DNA of 64,000 bases from Ustulina deusta (Eukaryota > Ascomycota > Sordariomycetes > Xylariales > Xylariaceae): positions 434,001-498,000 of the forward strand of contig JAJNNX010000026.1 of NCBI GenBank assembly GCA_023159155.1, written 5' to 3'. The stretch's first letter is position 1; each line of letters opens with the position of its first letter. The position numbers and the translations under genes are program-made. The notes under the pieces are model-generated. The model was not told where the DNA came from, searched no databases, and saw nothing but the letters and a program-made list of their open reading frames with translations. Shown here in pieces: positions 33,801-44,391 of this stretch.

Positions 33801-35620
33801 TCCTACTACGACCGTACTGTATACAGCCGACGGTGCGCAAACATGGGAGCAGCCGATGTCAAAGATCCATCTCAGACGATCCCAGCTCGCTCGGCACCAA
33901 CGACATCGGAGCCGCTCGTCCCATCCGGGTCCCCATTCGCCGTTGCTCACTGACTGATACCATGTAGCGTGCTTGCAACCCGCCAACCTGCCGCGCGCTA
34001 CACACCACCCAACCTGCACTATCCCGGGAGCTATTAGTATGTATCTGATGGGCAGCTCGCACAACCACAATAGTAATAGGCTTTCGATAAATGCTCACTT
34101 ACGGACCTAATCAGAATTTGGCCTTGCTTGATTTGGCTCTGACACTGGACACTGGACACTGGACACTGGACATTGGACGCCCCCGGCATCTCGCTATCAA
34201 ACATGTTATGCTCACTCCTCACTTATCAGACCACCAAATCAGATAGCGTTTCTGATGAGGCAGGCTGCCGCGCTTGGTCCCAATGATCGGTTCGCGATAA
34301 GGGACGAGGAGGACGCAAAATGAGACTCGTCCTAACTACACACGTCCACCCACCTATGAGGAGCGTCTATCGCCTACTTCCCCTTCTTGACACTCTCCAC
34401 TCAATGCTTGCTGTCTCCATACTGTTGTGTGGTCACTTGATCTTGGTAAATTTGATTCTCGACATTCTGGCTCGGCTCGCTAGTGTAGTCCGGACCGTCG
34501 AACCCTATCGTCTGAAAGCCACCCCGCGGTCTGCCATCTTGCGACCCAGTACATCTTGCCAACTGAGCCTATCATCAAATCCCTCTACCACTGAAGCTGC
34601 TCGTCACTCCCAATCTTCGTTTGCCCCTATTGGGCCATCGCGAAGCCCTACCCCAGACGTGGATGCCGGTCTCCTGGCCTCATCTCAGCCTCTGGTCCCG
34701 ATCTATCTACCTACTTATCCATCCGCCTATCTACTCTAGGCTAGTGGCAGGGGAGCAAATAAAGGAGCCAAGCGGAGCTTTGCCCGAGATACTCGATCCC
34801 CGTATCTGAGGAGAGCGGTGACTCGGTTCATCACGGACTTTTTTGTGGCGTTGAAGCATTGGCTTAGAGCTGTCTCGAATTCCCAGCAGGCCACCTGTAA
34901 CCCGTCTTGTGCCCCTGATACACCGCCTCGCCTACGCTCTTGTCGGCAACACCTTTATTACCTAACCCATCCATTCCCGCATCCGGCCCACTGACAACCC
35001 AGTCTCCCACCATCAACCCTTCCTTCTTGACCAGACCCTCGTTGCCCCCCCTACCAATCGGGGCAGGTTCAATTCCAGATAGAGGAAGAACCTGCTTCCC
35101 CGGACGACCCAGGTACTTCTAATCCACGGTTTCACGTTAGCTTTAGGCCATTATTCACCCTCGTCTTCTCGCCACCAAGGTATCCTAGCCCCCTGCGAAG
35201 TTGCAAAGTTCCAAGTTTCCATGCTGGAACCTATTGCATTCTGGATATCGGAAAAACAACCCCCTTAGCCCATCTATTCCCTCGCCGCGTGCTTTTGCAC
35301 CGGAGACAACACTTCTATTACTCACCAAATCAAGGCTATCTATTACCAAGGCTCACGTGTTTAGTTCTCGCCCTCATCCTCAGCACTAAGAGGCGTGTTG
35401 TTGGTCAAGGCCCTGTCAATCACGGGCTTAATTTGCGTTTCTTTGCCCCCCTTCGACATCGTGCTACTTCGATGAGCTCTCGGATAGTTCATTTCATTCC
35501 TTCTAAACAGACCAATAAGTTTTCTCTATGCTCATTGCTTCCAAGATTACAATAGGGGTCCGTTGAGAATCTTGAATATCAGTCGAGACATCCGGTTCCT
35601 TCATTCCTCCACGGCCAGAA
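30805..35620. other. Long intergenic region upstream of nmr1
   Basis: About 4.8 kb with no supported gene. It holds CT-rich and CCTA/TAGG-containing stretches (33.15-33.24 and 33.39-33.43 kb), a 7-bp tandem repeat at 34141-34178 and several short open frames without motifs. The last 1-1.5 kb before 35621 is pyrimidine-rich with several ATGs and may be promoter and a long leader of the nmr1 gene (inference). An ATG followed by a GTGAGT donor at 33241 has start-like context, but I found no following exon. Confidence 0.5.
34141..34178 (+). repeat. 7-bp tandem repeat
   Basis: Five copies of GACACTG in a row, the last with one change (GACATTG), then GAC. Confidence 0.9.
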
Positions 35621-37045
35621 ATGTATTCTGGCCAACAATCTAGCATAACCATGCCATCATCGAATCCTATCCCGATCCAAACTGATCTGGTGTTCCGACC
35701 AGCACCATGCGACCAGCCAAATGGATCGCCAAAAGCTGTTCAGTATTCAAAGCATAAGCATTCTCGGTCTTCATACTCAGAATCCTCGCCGCTTACCGCC
35801 GTATCAAGGAACAACTCGTTAAGCTTCCGTCCCTTGAAGCGCTCGACACCGTCTCCTAACAAAACGATTGCTGTTATCAACGCAAGTGGCCGCCAGGCTG
35901 CCTCATTAATCCGAATAGCCACGGCTGTTGGTTTTAAGGTCCGAGCTCAGTTACGGAACCTTGAAGGCGTCATAGCTACTGAGGTGGCTACGAACCCAAA
36001 TGTGACCGTTTTTGTCGGAGAACTATACATCCGCAAACAGCCAGACGATAAACAGGACGTGACGGCCTATGGGGACCTCCCAGGGATTCTAGTTAACCAC
36101 AGCTTAATCACCGAGCTCTTTCATGGCGCTCAGTTAGCTTTCATCAACACGACCTTCTACGGAAATGAAATCCATATAGGACAGGCCATTGCTGATGCAG
36201 CAAAGAGGGTTGGAGTACAGCACTACGTTTATTCATCGATGCCAGATCACGCCAAATACGACGCCGCATGGCCATCTCTCCCTCTTTGGGCTGCAAAACA
36301 CGATGTGGAAGAGTACATTCGAAAAATTGGCCTACCTGCCACCTTTGTCTATACAGGCATTTATAACAACAATTTTACCTCGCTGCTTTATCCGTTATTC
36401 TGTATGGAGCTGAAGCCAGATGGGTCTTTCGAATGGCAAGCCCCTTTCCACCCAGATTCTAAGCTTCCCTGGTTAGATGCAGAGCATGATGTCGGGCCAG
36501 CAATTATCCAATTATTCAAAGACGGGCCCGCTAAATGGAATGGGAAACGTATCGCGCTAGCTTACGAGTATTTGACCCCATTAGAAGCTTGCAAAGCCTT
36601 TGAGAGGGGGGTTGGACGGCCAGTACGATACAGAAGAGGACCAATTGAAGTGAAAGTAAAGATACCTGAGGGGTATCGGGAACAGCTTGAAGCCTTAGAG
36701 AAGCTTTTCTCCCCGTCTAACAAAGATCCTAATAAACAGCCGCCCTACTTCGGCGACCATACACTCGAGAGCAGGTGCCCTGACGATGCGTTAGCATTAT
36801 GGGAAGGGCCGCGGGGGCTCGAGGAATACGCACGAGAGATCTTCCCCATGGAAGAAGAAGCCAATGGCATGATATGGATGTTCGGAGACGGCTTTACCTC
36901 GGAACCCGTAGGCTCGATAGCCAATACCCCTAAGTTCAACGAAGAGGATCCAGCCGGCAACGAAGGTGACGGAGACAACGAGTCTTTCGACGAGGGTCTT
37001 GTGATGAGAGGCTTAAAGAGGGACGAAGAAGATTGGCTAGCGTAG
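35621..37045 (+). CDS. nmr1: NmrA/NMR1-type nitrogen metabolite repressor
   Basis: NAD(P)-binding, short-chain-dehydrogenase-fold regulator that binds the GATA factor AreA/NIT2 and restrains nitrogen catabolic genes when ammonium or glutamine is present. Single exon, 474 residues, close to Neurospora NMR. After a Ser-rich N-terminal tail of about 80 residues, the Rossmann start KTIAVINASGRQAASLIRIA shows the N-x-x-G-R-Q motif. Further family blocks: GAQLAFINTT, HYVYSSMPDHAKY, TFVYTGIYNNNFTSLLYPLF, LPWLDAEHDVGPAI, KWNGKRIALAYEYLTPLEAC and IPEGYREQLEALEKLF. The C-terminal 100 residues are acidic and variable. An internal ATG at 35651 (MPSSNP) could be the true start. A catalytic Tyr-x3-Lys is not expected in this regulator class. 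Confidence 0.93.
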   Translation: MYSGQQSSITMPSSNPIPIQTDLVFRPAPCDQPNGSPKAVQYSKHKHSRSSYSESSPLTAVSRNNSLSFRPLKRSTPSPNKTIAVINASGRQAASLIRIATAVGFKVRAQLRNLEGVIATEVATNPNVTVFVGELYIRKQPDDKQDVTAYGDLPGILVNHSLITELFHGAQLAFINTTFYGNEIHIGQAIADAAKRVGVQHYVYSSMPDHAKYDAAWPSLPLWAAKHDVEEYIRKIGLPATFVYTGIYNNNFTSLLYPLFCMELKPDGSFEWQAPFHPDSKLPWLDAEHDVGPAIIQLFKDGPAKWNGKRIALAYEYLTPLEACKAFERGVGRPVRYRRGPIEVKVKIPEGYREQLEALEKLFSPSNKDPNKQPPYFGDHTLESRCPDDALALWEGPRGLEEYAREIFPMEEEANGMIWMFGDGFTSEPVGSIANTPKFNEEDPAGNEGDGDNESFDEGLVMRGLKRDEEDWLA

Positions 37046-39564
37046 TGTCCTACTTGCTCCGATTCTTTTTTATAAGCCTGTTAGCTTGTTTCATTTTCTG
37101 TCATTCACTCGGCCGGCACAAACAGCAAAGCGGTTGCAACAAACGCCTTCGCTATAAGCGGTTCTTTGAGGATAGGTTCACACCTATATGACGCCAATTT
37201 CAAACATCCGACGGGCTTCGAGCCTAAAGAAGAAGAAAAAGAAGAAGAAGGAGAAAACATAAACAAAAAAACACACACATTAAAGCCCAAAAATGAAATT
37301 GCTGGAAGTTTTAACGGCAGGAAATAGAGCGTTTCATACATCGAAGGATAGGATTATACGCGCCGTCAGCTCGGCTTTTTTTTGGATCTAAAAAAGTTGT
37401 TGGTTTTCGACCAAAAGGCATCATAGTCGGGATCATAGGTAGCTCCATGCTTCCACAGAGATAAGGCATATTTTGGTGGTAATAAGAGCATGCGAGGAAG
37501 TTGAAAAGGTACGACAGGAACCATGATATTGGAGAAGATAAAAAGGCCTGAAATGTGAATGTAAACCCCCCTCTTAGCAAGTCCCCTTCTTCATCTTCTC
37601 GAAGCTATGAGGTTGGGGGAACGCTTGAGCTTCTCGTCAGAACTATTGCATTTCCACAAAGATATAAACCAACGTCAATTAAGACTACCTAAGGAGTTTT
37701 TTTCTCAAACTCGTAGGTGCTAAGATCTACCACTTGGCTCGTCCAAAACAGCTCAATGCCAGCTGAGGGATGCGAGGTATGTAGTCTAGAGGGCTCAGCG
37801 TAGCCAAGGTATCCTGCGTGCTGTTAAATTGACTGCAACTCTTGTTTTGACGTTGAGGAAAAACCCGAACTAGAGGTCCCCCATTCCCCTATATAGAACC
37901 TATCTGACAATAACTGCTGACTTGTTAATATGATCCTCGCATTCACTTTACTGCGGATGAAGGCTAACCTACAGCCACATGTCTAGTTCCAGGCCAATAC
38001 AAATCTGTATGTGCACGAAGGAGAGCATTTTGATTATTCGTGATGGACCGCCCATAGGAAAAAGCGGCGAGGAGCAGACCGTCGCATAAATATAACTGGA
38101 TAAGTCAAGACGTTAGTATTTGTAAAATTAGAGGCCAATTTTCCAGATGGAAACAAGCAATCGCAAGTAACCGTTGGTGAAATAGGATATCCGAGTCGCT
38201 CTATTGGGCTACCTGTGCCTGATCAATGTACTGGTAGTAGTACTCTTATTCTCTGAAAACCCTTCTCTTCCTACTCTGTGCATGTCGTCTTCAGCAGGGT
38301 TATTCGGCTATCTTCGTTACAGATGATTTCGTACAAATCAAGTCCCTTACATTGCCGTATCGCCCCATTCTCACCGCATGCAACAAACGTTGAAAGACAC
38401 GACAGATGAGGTCTGTCTAGGTCAAATCTGGATTCTTCAAACTGAGCCACAGCGCTGGCGAGCAACTGTATACACGGGGAAGTAGATTTTCGTATGCACT
38501 GGTTGTCTTCGAGATTACTCATAGCCAAGCCAACGAAAACCCAAGGACCGTGTTTGTAGGATGCTCTCAAAACTAGGCATCGACGAGGCAATCCCCCTGG
38601 ATATTTCTCACATTCAAGTGCCTATCTCTCGCTTCGATCGAGACAACTTTCGGGTGAGCTATCGCCAACATCTGTCTATCTCCTCCGATTGCCGCCGTCT
38701 CCTGGCACAAACAAGTGCACGACGAAGTAGACGGGAGAATTGCCTGGCAACTTGCAGTCACTTACTTATGACATGTCTGTACTTGGCAGGCACCTGCCTA
38801 AGCACACATGAGCAGCGGCTGCCGGGTCCATCGGCAAGTACACAAACCCTCATCTGCGCTGCAGTGGTGGTTCTTGGTTGCGCTTGCATGATGACACAGC
38901 AGGTGCAACTACAACTTCCAGCTTCCAGCTTCCAACTCCCAACCCACCGGTTTCTGCCTCGTGCCATCTGCACCGCATCGTTCGTGTCAATAACGGACAA
39001 CTAAACAGCAGACATCTTGGCCTCGCTCGTTCCATCATCTGCGAATAGTCCGCGCCTTCCGTCTCCGCCTGGCGCCATCATCATCGTTGATGGGCATTCG
39101 TCCTTGTCGACTTCAATAACACCCGTGAGAAACGCTCCATGTACGTAGCCCTTCGGACACCATCTGGAGATGCTTTCCATTCCATAAATCCCCAAGCCAA
39201 GAAACCAACCTCTGTCCGGAGTGCCTTCTCGAGCATCAACGCCAACAACCCACTAGGTACCCATACCTGATGGGCTGGCCGCCCTCTGGTTTCGGCACGC
39301 TACATGTTCCTGACAATGATTTGATGCTTCACCAGCATGACCACACTCATCATTCTTATATCAGCGCAATCACCGCCCTCCTCATCTAACTCAATCCCAA
39401 CCCGATCTACGTACTGGTATTCTTAGCATTGAAAGCATCCAACAACCGATTTCGATACACTTTGACATAGCATCTCTATCTACTACCGGCAGGCGGCACA
39501 CCACGTATCTGAGAACGAATCCGGCACAGAGATAAACGGAACACTCACTCCAAGCTCTTCCAGA
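37046..39564. other. Intergenic, no supported gene
   Basis: Follows nmr1 and precedes the F-box-like gene. A minus-strand frame of 83 codons (38522 to 38271) with seven Cys codons is open, but has no signal peptide or splice context and is overlapped by an equally open plus-strand frame. Nothing else seen. Confidence 0.45.
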
Positions 39565-41388
39565 ATGCCGCCTCGTGTACCAGGTGGCAAGATGCCTGCA
39601 AGCGCTGAAGCGAAGTCGCGCGCAAAGAAATCTGCGAGGCCCGAGGAAGCAGAGCCTACACCAGCGCAGCAGGAATGGGAAGAAAGAGAGGAAAAAATTC
39701 GCAAGGCAAAGGAGCGCCAAGCGCGATATCTCGAGGACCAACCTGGAGGCCTCGAGATGGTCCTATTCACCTACAAACGGTCTGCCTACCCAGCATACGA
39801 TGAGAGCCCGAGAAGTAAGCGGAGGAAAGTCGGTCAAGGACCCAAGATGAAGAAATCGGCACGCCGTGCCCCTAGGGCGGGGAAGCGAAAATTGAAGAAA
39901 TTGCCCTCACCCTCACCCTCGCCCTCGCCCTCGTCCTCACCTTTACTCTTACCTTTATCCTTACCTTTACCCCCACTCTCACCCTTATCTCCCCCCTCCT
40001 CCTCCTCGCTGGTCGACATCAATTCTCTTAACGAATTTACTAAACTAACGACTGAGCTTCGCGACGAGATTCTCCGCCATCTACTTCTATGGCCGGATGA
40101 CATTATTGTCTTCAATGGTTGGTCGCGCGTATTCCCACGCTCGCGTCCTCGCCTAGACCTCTCTATCCTGTACACGTGCCGGATGTTGAGGGACCAAGGT
40201 CTGCGGGTTTTATTCGGTGAAAACCAATTCACATATGATTTGCGGGACCCGGCAGCATCCCACAGTCATACACACACGGTACTGGATAGGGTATTTGGAA
40301 ACAGTGTGGTGCCCATAAATGAATATGGGCATCTAATCCGCCATATCAGAGTCAAGGTGCACCGTAGCCGACTTCATTTCAACGAGCATCGCCTGAATTT
40401 CGAGCGCGCCATACTTAAATTCCTCCCTGGTGGAGATCTCGCTCGTCCCGCTAACTTGCACACACTCACCCTCGAGGTTCCCGCCGTGTGCAACGATGAT
40501 TTAGAATTGGACTCCACGACGCAGGAACCTAATGAGGTCCCCATTTACCGGTATCTGCGAGAGGGCTCGAGGGTCGGCGACGCACTATTCAAGATCCGGA
40601 CTCAATGGCTGCGTGTCTTGGCCTGGGATAGATTTAACAAGTGCTGGGAGACTGAGTTTGATTTGCGCTACTTTCATAAAGATGAGCAGATGAGGCTCGA
40701 GTACACAACTCTTGGCGACGACAAGAAAGACAGTACAGTTGACATTACCAACGATCAGAGGACTGCAAGAGACCGCGGGGCGGCTACTCGTTACAGGACC
40801 AAGGATGTCGAAGCTATGGAGAAGCTTTGGGATCGCAAGGTTGAGAATGCTATGGCAGGGTTGCGTAACTTGGCTTGGCGCATTGAGCGTCTAGCCATTG
40901 ACCCGGATATGGTTGTTGACAAACTTGGGCTATGGCGACCTGTGGCCACCCCCAGAAATCACGACTATAAAAGCAATGGCAGAGATGGGCTTGTGTCTCT
41001 GCCCTCGAACTGGCGTGAGCCCTCATATCGAACAGACATGCGCTCGAGTCGAGGCCGAATTGCTCCTGCACGTTGTAATCCAGACATTAGTCCAAGCCCT
41101 GGAATTCCAGCCAAGTCTAAGGCCGAGCCTAGGGCTAAGCCCAATACCAAGGCTAGAACTATGACTAAAACCAGCCTTGATGACCTGAGTATCCTCAAGG
41201 TAGGAGACGCGGCGAAGGAAGCGAAGCTCCTGGAGGCTCAGCAAGACCTCCGAGAAAAAGGAACGGAACCTAGAAAGGGTGGTATGCTCACTACGGGATG
41301 GCTTGAGAACATACCAGAATATGGCACCGAGGACGCCGGAGGACCTGTGCATGGCCATGAGCTTGAGACGAGCACCCCGGAGGTTTAA
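39565..41388 (+). CDS. Hypothetical protein with F-box-like core
   Basis: Single exon, 607 residues. The first 100 residues are basic and charged. Then comes a low-complexity Ser/Pro/Leu tract (about 113-150) encoded by hexamer repeats. From about 155, LTTELRDEILRHLLLWPDDI followed by RPRLDLSILYTCRMLRDQGL and RVLFGENQFTYDL matches a large class of fungal proteins whose core resembles an F-box plus helical repeat and which often score as DUF7730/2EXR-like. The C-terminus is disordered, with a Lys/Pro/Ala repeat. A role in substrate selection for ubiquitin ligases is conceivable but not supported by a proper F-box motif. No operon-like context. Confidence 0.7.
   Translation: MPPRVPGGKMPASAEAKSRAKKSARPEEAEPTPAQQEWEEREEKIRKAKERQARYLEDQPGGLEMVLFTYKRSAYPAYDESPRSKRRKVGQGPKMKKSARRAPRAGKRKLKKLPSPSPSPSPSSSPLLLPLSLPLPPLSPLSPPSSSSLVDINSLNEFTKLTTELRDEILRHLLLWPDDIIVFNGWSRVFPRSRPRLDLSILYTCRMLRDQGLRVLFGENQFTYDLRDPAASHSHTHTVLDRVFGNSVVPINEYGHLIRHIRVKVHRSRLHFNEHRLNFERAILKFLPGGDLARPANLHTLTLEVPAVCNDDLELDSTTQEPNEVPIYRYLREGSRVGDALFKIRTQWLRVLAWDRFNKCWETEFDLRYFHKDEQMRLEYTTLGDDKKDSTVDITNDQRTARDRGAATRYRTKDVEAMEKLWDRKVENAMAGLRNLAWRIERLAIDPDMVVDKLGLWRPVATPRNHDYKSNGRDGLVSLPSNWREPSYRTDMRSSRGRIAPARCNPDISPSPGIPAKSKAEPRAKPNTKARTMTKTSLDDLSILKVGDAAKEAKLLEAQQDLREKGTEPRKGGMLTTGWLENIPEYGTEDAGGPVHGHELETSTPEV
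39904..40010 (+). repeat. Hexamer-derived repeat in coding sequence
   Basis: CCCTCA/CCCTCG units, then TTACCTTTA-like units, encode a Ser-Pro run that passes into Leu-Pro and back into Ser-Pro inside the hypothetical protein. The frame is kept. Confidence 0.85.
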
Positions 41389-42041
41389 CAGCGCAGCGCG
41401 AATGGCGAGTCGAGCGAGGCGAGTGCTGATGAGAATGGGAAGCGGAAGAGCATTTGTCATTTATGACGTGAGAAGAGAAAACCTGACTTGGCTTGGTGAT
41501 GTGGACGAATATGGTGGGACGGGAAAAGGCGAAGTAGAGTTCCGGAAGAGCAGACTTCCAGGGCGAACTTACTTGATCAGAGGCTAACCCGCTGGCGAAA
41601 ATGGCACCCGGGGAACGAGATTCCATTGTGCTAACTAAACATACGTGGTCACTACAGTTCGTGCGATGAGAGATATCGTGGATATGGGGCGGTGATCTGA
41701 TCGATGCGGTTTATAATCTCTCTATTCTTCCTTTCCTGGGAGAGTCACATTTACATCATGCGTAGATTTACACTAGTTCACTCTCAGCTCGTATCTAGAC
41801 TTGATAACGAAAATCATGCGTTGTTTTCTTGACGTTTTTGTCCTACTGTGGGCGGACTTGTGCGTAGGCGGAATTAGGGGATTAGATGGACGATTCAGAC
41901 GAGGGGTATCATCTTGATTTCCACTCTAGCTGGGTATTACTACTTAGTCATGGCGAGGCTTCGGCCTTTGAAACTGTTGGCTGCTCTTCTCTTATAACCC
42001 CCTTTTTTTTTCTTGCCCGAATATAGTTTTTTATTACACGG
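41389..42041. other. Convergent intergenic region
   Basis: Between the 3' ends of the F-box-like gene and the polymerase subunit gene. No feature seen. Confidence 0.6.
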
Positions 42042-43835
42042 CTAGCCCGTAGTGATCTTGATCCTCGACACGCCGAGCGTCTCCGAGTCTACCAGCACGA
42101 TCTCCCTCGTGGCAGAAAACGACGGGACCGCGATCAGCCGCACGGCCTGTCCGTCGCCCCCCTGGATCACCTTGGTGCCGAACTCGGGCTGGCAACCTAC
42201 GAAGTAGAGATGCGGGCACGTGTGCATGACGAACGGGTCGTCGTCTTGGAAGGGGTAGCTCCCTGCGTCGAGAAAGCGTATTAGTATTGATTCTATCTGT
42301 GTGGTCCGCGGGGCGTGTTGATGAGGAAAGAGAAATGTAGACGTGAGGGGGGGGGGGGGGGAGGATGGAGGATTTGGGGAAATTTCACTCACATAGCGTG
42401 TCGGGGGCCGTCGGCGCGCAACACCGCCACCGGCACATGGCCTCCATCATGCCCAGACGGTCGTCGCTGCCGACGTATTTGAATATGTCGTCGACGTTCT
42501 GGCCGCCGGTGCCCAGGACCCTCCACCCGTCGATCTCGCCTTCCCAGGGGTTCGTCACCGTGTCCAGCCAGCCGCTTTCGGCCGAGCCCGGCGCGGCCGT
42601 GTAGGCGCGCGAGAGCGGGAACATGGCGGGATGGATGGGCTGCTGGGGATAGCTCGCGTTCGCCGGGTCTTGGGCGCCCGGGAGCAAGGTGATGGGGATG
42701 GTGGGGAGGAGGGCGGAAAGGAATTCGTCGAGGAGTTGGGAGGGCAAGGCGTTATATGAGCTGCTGTCGTAGCCGTATTTTTTCTGGTCCGTCGTCTTCT
42801 TCTCGGCCGGGTCCTCGTCGACCGGTTGTCGCTCTTCGAGGGATATCGAGTTCCCTGCTATGATGAGACGGCTGATCTGGGATAATTCGCGCTGCGCTGT
42901 GGGATCTAGCGCCTCGCCCAGGAGGTACTCGAGTAGCAGGTTCAGCTCGAGTGCGTAGCTTGCGTCCTGGCCTGAGAATCCGAGTCCGGACACGATGGCG
43001 ATCTTTCCGCCTCTTCCTTTGGGCTGGGCGTCTGTCATTTCCTCGTCCTCATCCTCGTCTTTGGGCTTTTTGGAACGACTTTTCCCATTTGCAGTGGGAG
43101 GTTTGGAGACAGCCCACCGATCTGGTTGCGGAGGCAGGTCGGGGAACTTGAGATCAATGACTTCTAGCTCGCCGTTGGCGTTCTCGGTGCCCAGGACGGC
43201 GACGATGCATCCAGTGACCAGAATTACATCCTTGAGAAAGTCGCCCACTAGGCGTATGCGGCCGGACTCGTCTTCCAGAGTCACGGCGTCCGACCCGTCG
43301 TCGGCATAGTATTTGTTATTCGAGATAGGCGCTGAGATCCATCTCTACGTACGATTAGCCTCGGCCGTCGTGGTGTCAGGAAAGTCTTGTCGAGATGGCT
43401 CGCTACCTACGTCCTTAGAGACGTCCTCGAGGATATTGGGCTTCAATGCCATGTCCATGTAGACGGTGCCGGAGACCCAGCACAACTCGCCCTGTCGAAT
43501 GTCCAAGACCCGCTCGACTTTCTTGGCGGGCTCATCGCCGATTATCGTGTCACGCCAGGCTTCTGACGCTCTCTGTTCCACGGCAGGCTTGATCTTGGTA
43601 AGCCGCAGGAAGTACATATCGGCAAACTGTTGCTGGTATGACTTCTCCCTATCCAGCTTGAAGGAGTGCAGTGGTCTGTACTCTGATGCAGTTCGCTCAA
43701 GCTCATCCTCCGCCTTGCCCCTGGTCGCAAGAGTTAGCTTCCGTTTCTCATGACGTGTGGGGTGAGGATGTGGGCTGGCGCTCACGTAGGCGTGCGGAGT
43801 AAGCTGCCGTGTAAATCATCGAGCTGCGACATCAT
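42042..43835 (-). CDS. POL31: DNA polymerase delta small subunit (POLD2/Pol31/Cdc1)
   Basis: B-subunit of DNA polymerase delta, which links the catalytic subunit to Pol32/Cdc27 at the replication fork. Minus-strand exons 43835-43786, 43720-43411, 43344-42393 and 42262-42042; 510 residues, the usual size. After MMSQLDDLHGSLLRTPTGKA, the OB-fold region includes SFKLDREKSYQQQFADMYFL and, across a splice, EDVSKDRWISAPISNNKYYA, LEDESGRIRLVGDFLKD and TGCIVAVLGTE. The inactive phosphoesterase domain shows IAIVSGLGFSG, LLPGAQDPANASYPQQPIHP and, across the last splice, DTLWSYPFQDDDPFVMHTCP. A second ATG three bases downstream is equally possible. Intron 3 carries a run of 15 C (G on the plus strand). 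The gene is head to head with YTM1. Confidence 0.95.
42347..42361 (+). repeat. Poly-G run in POL31 intron 3
   Basis: Fifteen consecutive G on the plus strand (C in the transcript), in the intron just upstream of the last exon. In the transcript it forms a pyrimidine-rich block. Confidence 0.9.
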
Positions 43836-44391
43836 GGTTGTACGTCGGGGCGTATCATTCTTGCTGCGGGAGAGGTACGAGTGAATGCCTCGTTGTTCTG
43901 GCAGGAGAGACGGAATCGGCGATAACAGATAACGCATGGACGGGCAACGCGTCAACGAGGAAGAGACGCGTTTTGGCGTAGAGTGGAAATGTGGCGTTAG
44001 CTTGACATGTGGCGGGGGTTCGGCGCCGCATTGCCGTTCTCTTATTGGCCATCACCCCTGTCATCGCGGGGTAAGGCTGAGAAGGCCGGGGGGTTTCCAG
44101 AACCCTGCAAAAAAAGTTCCTGATCCGCATCCAGCAGCTCCAGAAAAGCAGAACCTGCATACTAATGGGCCTGGGTCGAGCCAGCCAACTACACTACAGG
44201 AGACCCTTCTTTCTTTCTTTACTTATTAAGCAAGAAGAGCCTTTCTCGCGACCACGTCGTTTTGCAAAAGTCACGTATTCCACCGACTTGCCCCCGAGCT
44301 TTGATTGCCAACCCCCGAATCCCTTTCCCAACCCGTCGTTCTGCCGGCTTCTCCCCCAAATCCTGGCGCCAGTCAACACGAGCTCTTGGAC
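43836..44391. promoter_or_regulatory. Bidirectional promoter region, POL31/YTM1
   Basis: The only 556 bp between two divergent start codons, so both promoters must lie here. Pyrimidine-rich stretches lead to both starts. No individual element is assigned. Confidence 0.6.

Noticed and set aside
34320..34739. Plus-strand frame of 139 codons upstream of nmr1
   Set aside because: No domain; lies in pyrimidine-rich leader-like DNA and ends in repeat-derived Tyr/Leu/Pro codons.
38271..38522. Minus-strand 83-codon Cys-rich frame
   Set aside because: No signal peptide or splice context, and the opposite strand is equally open; no evidence it is a gene.
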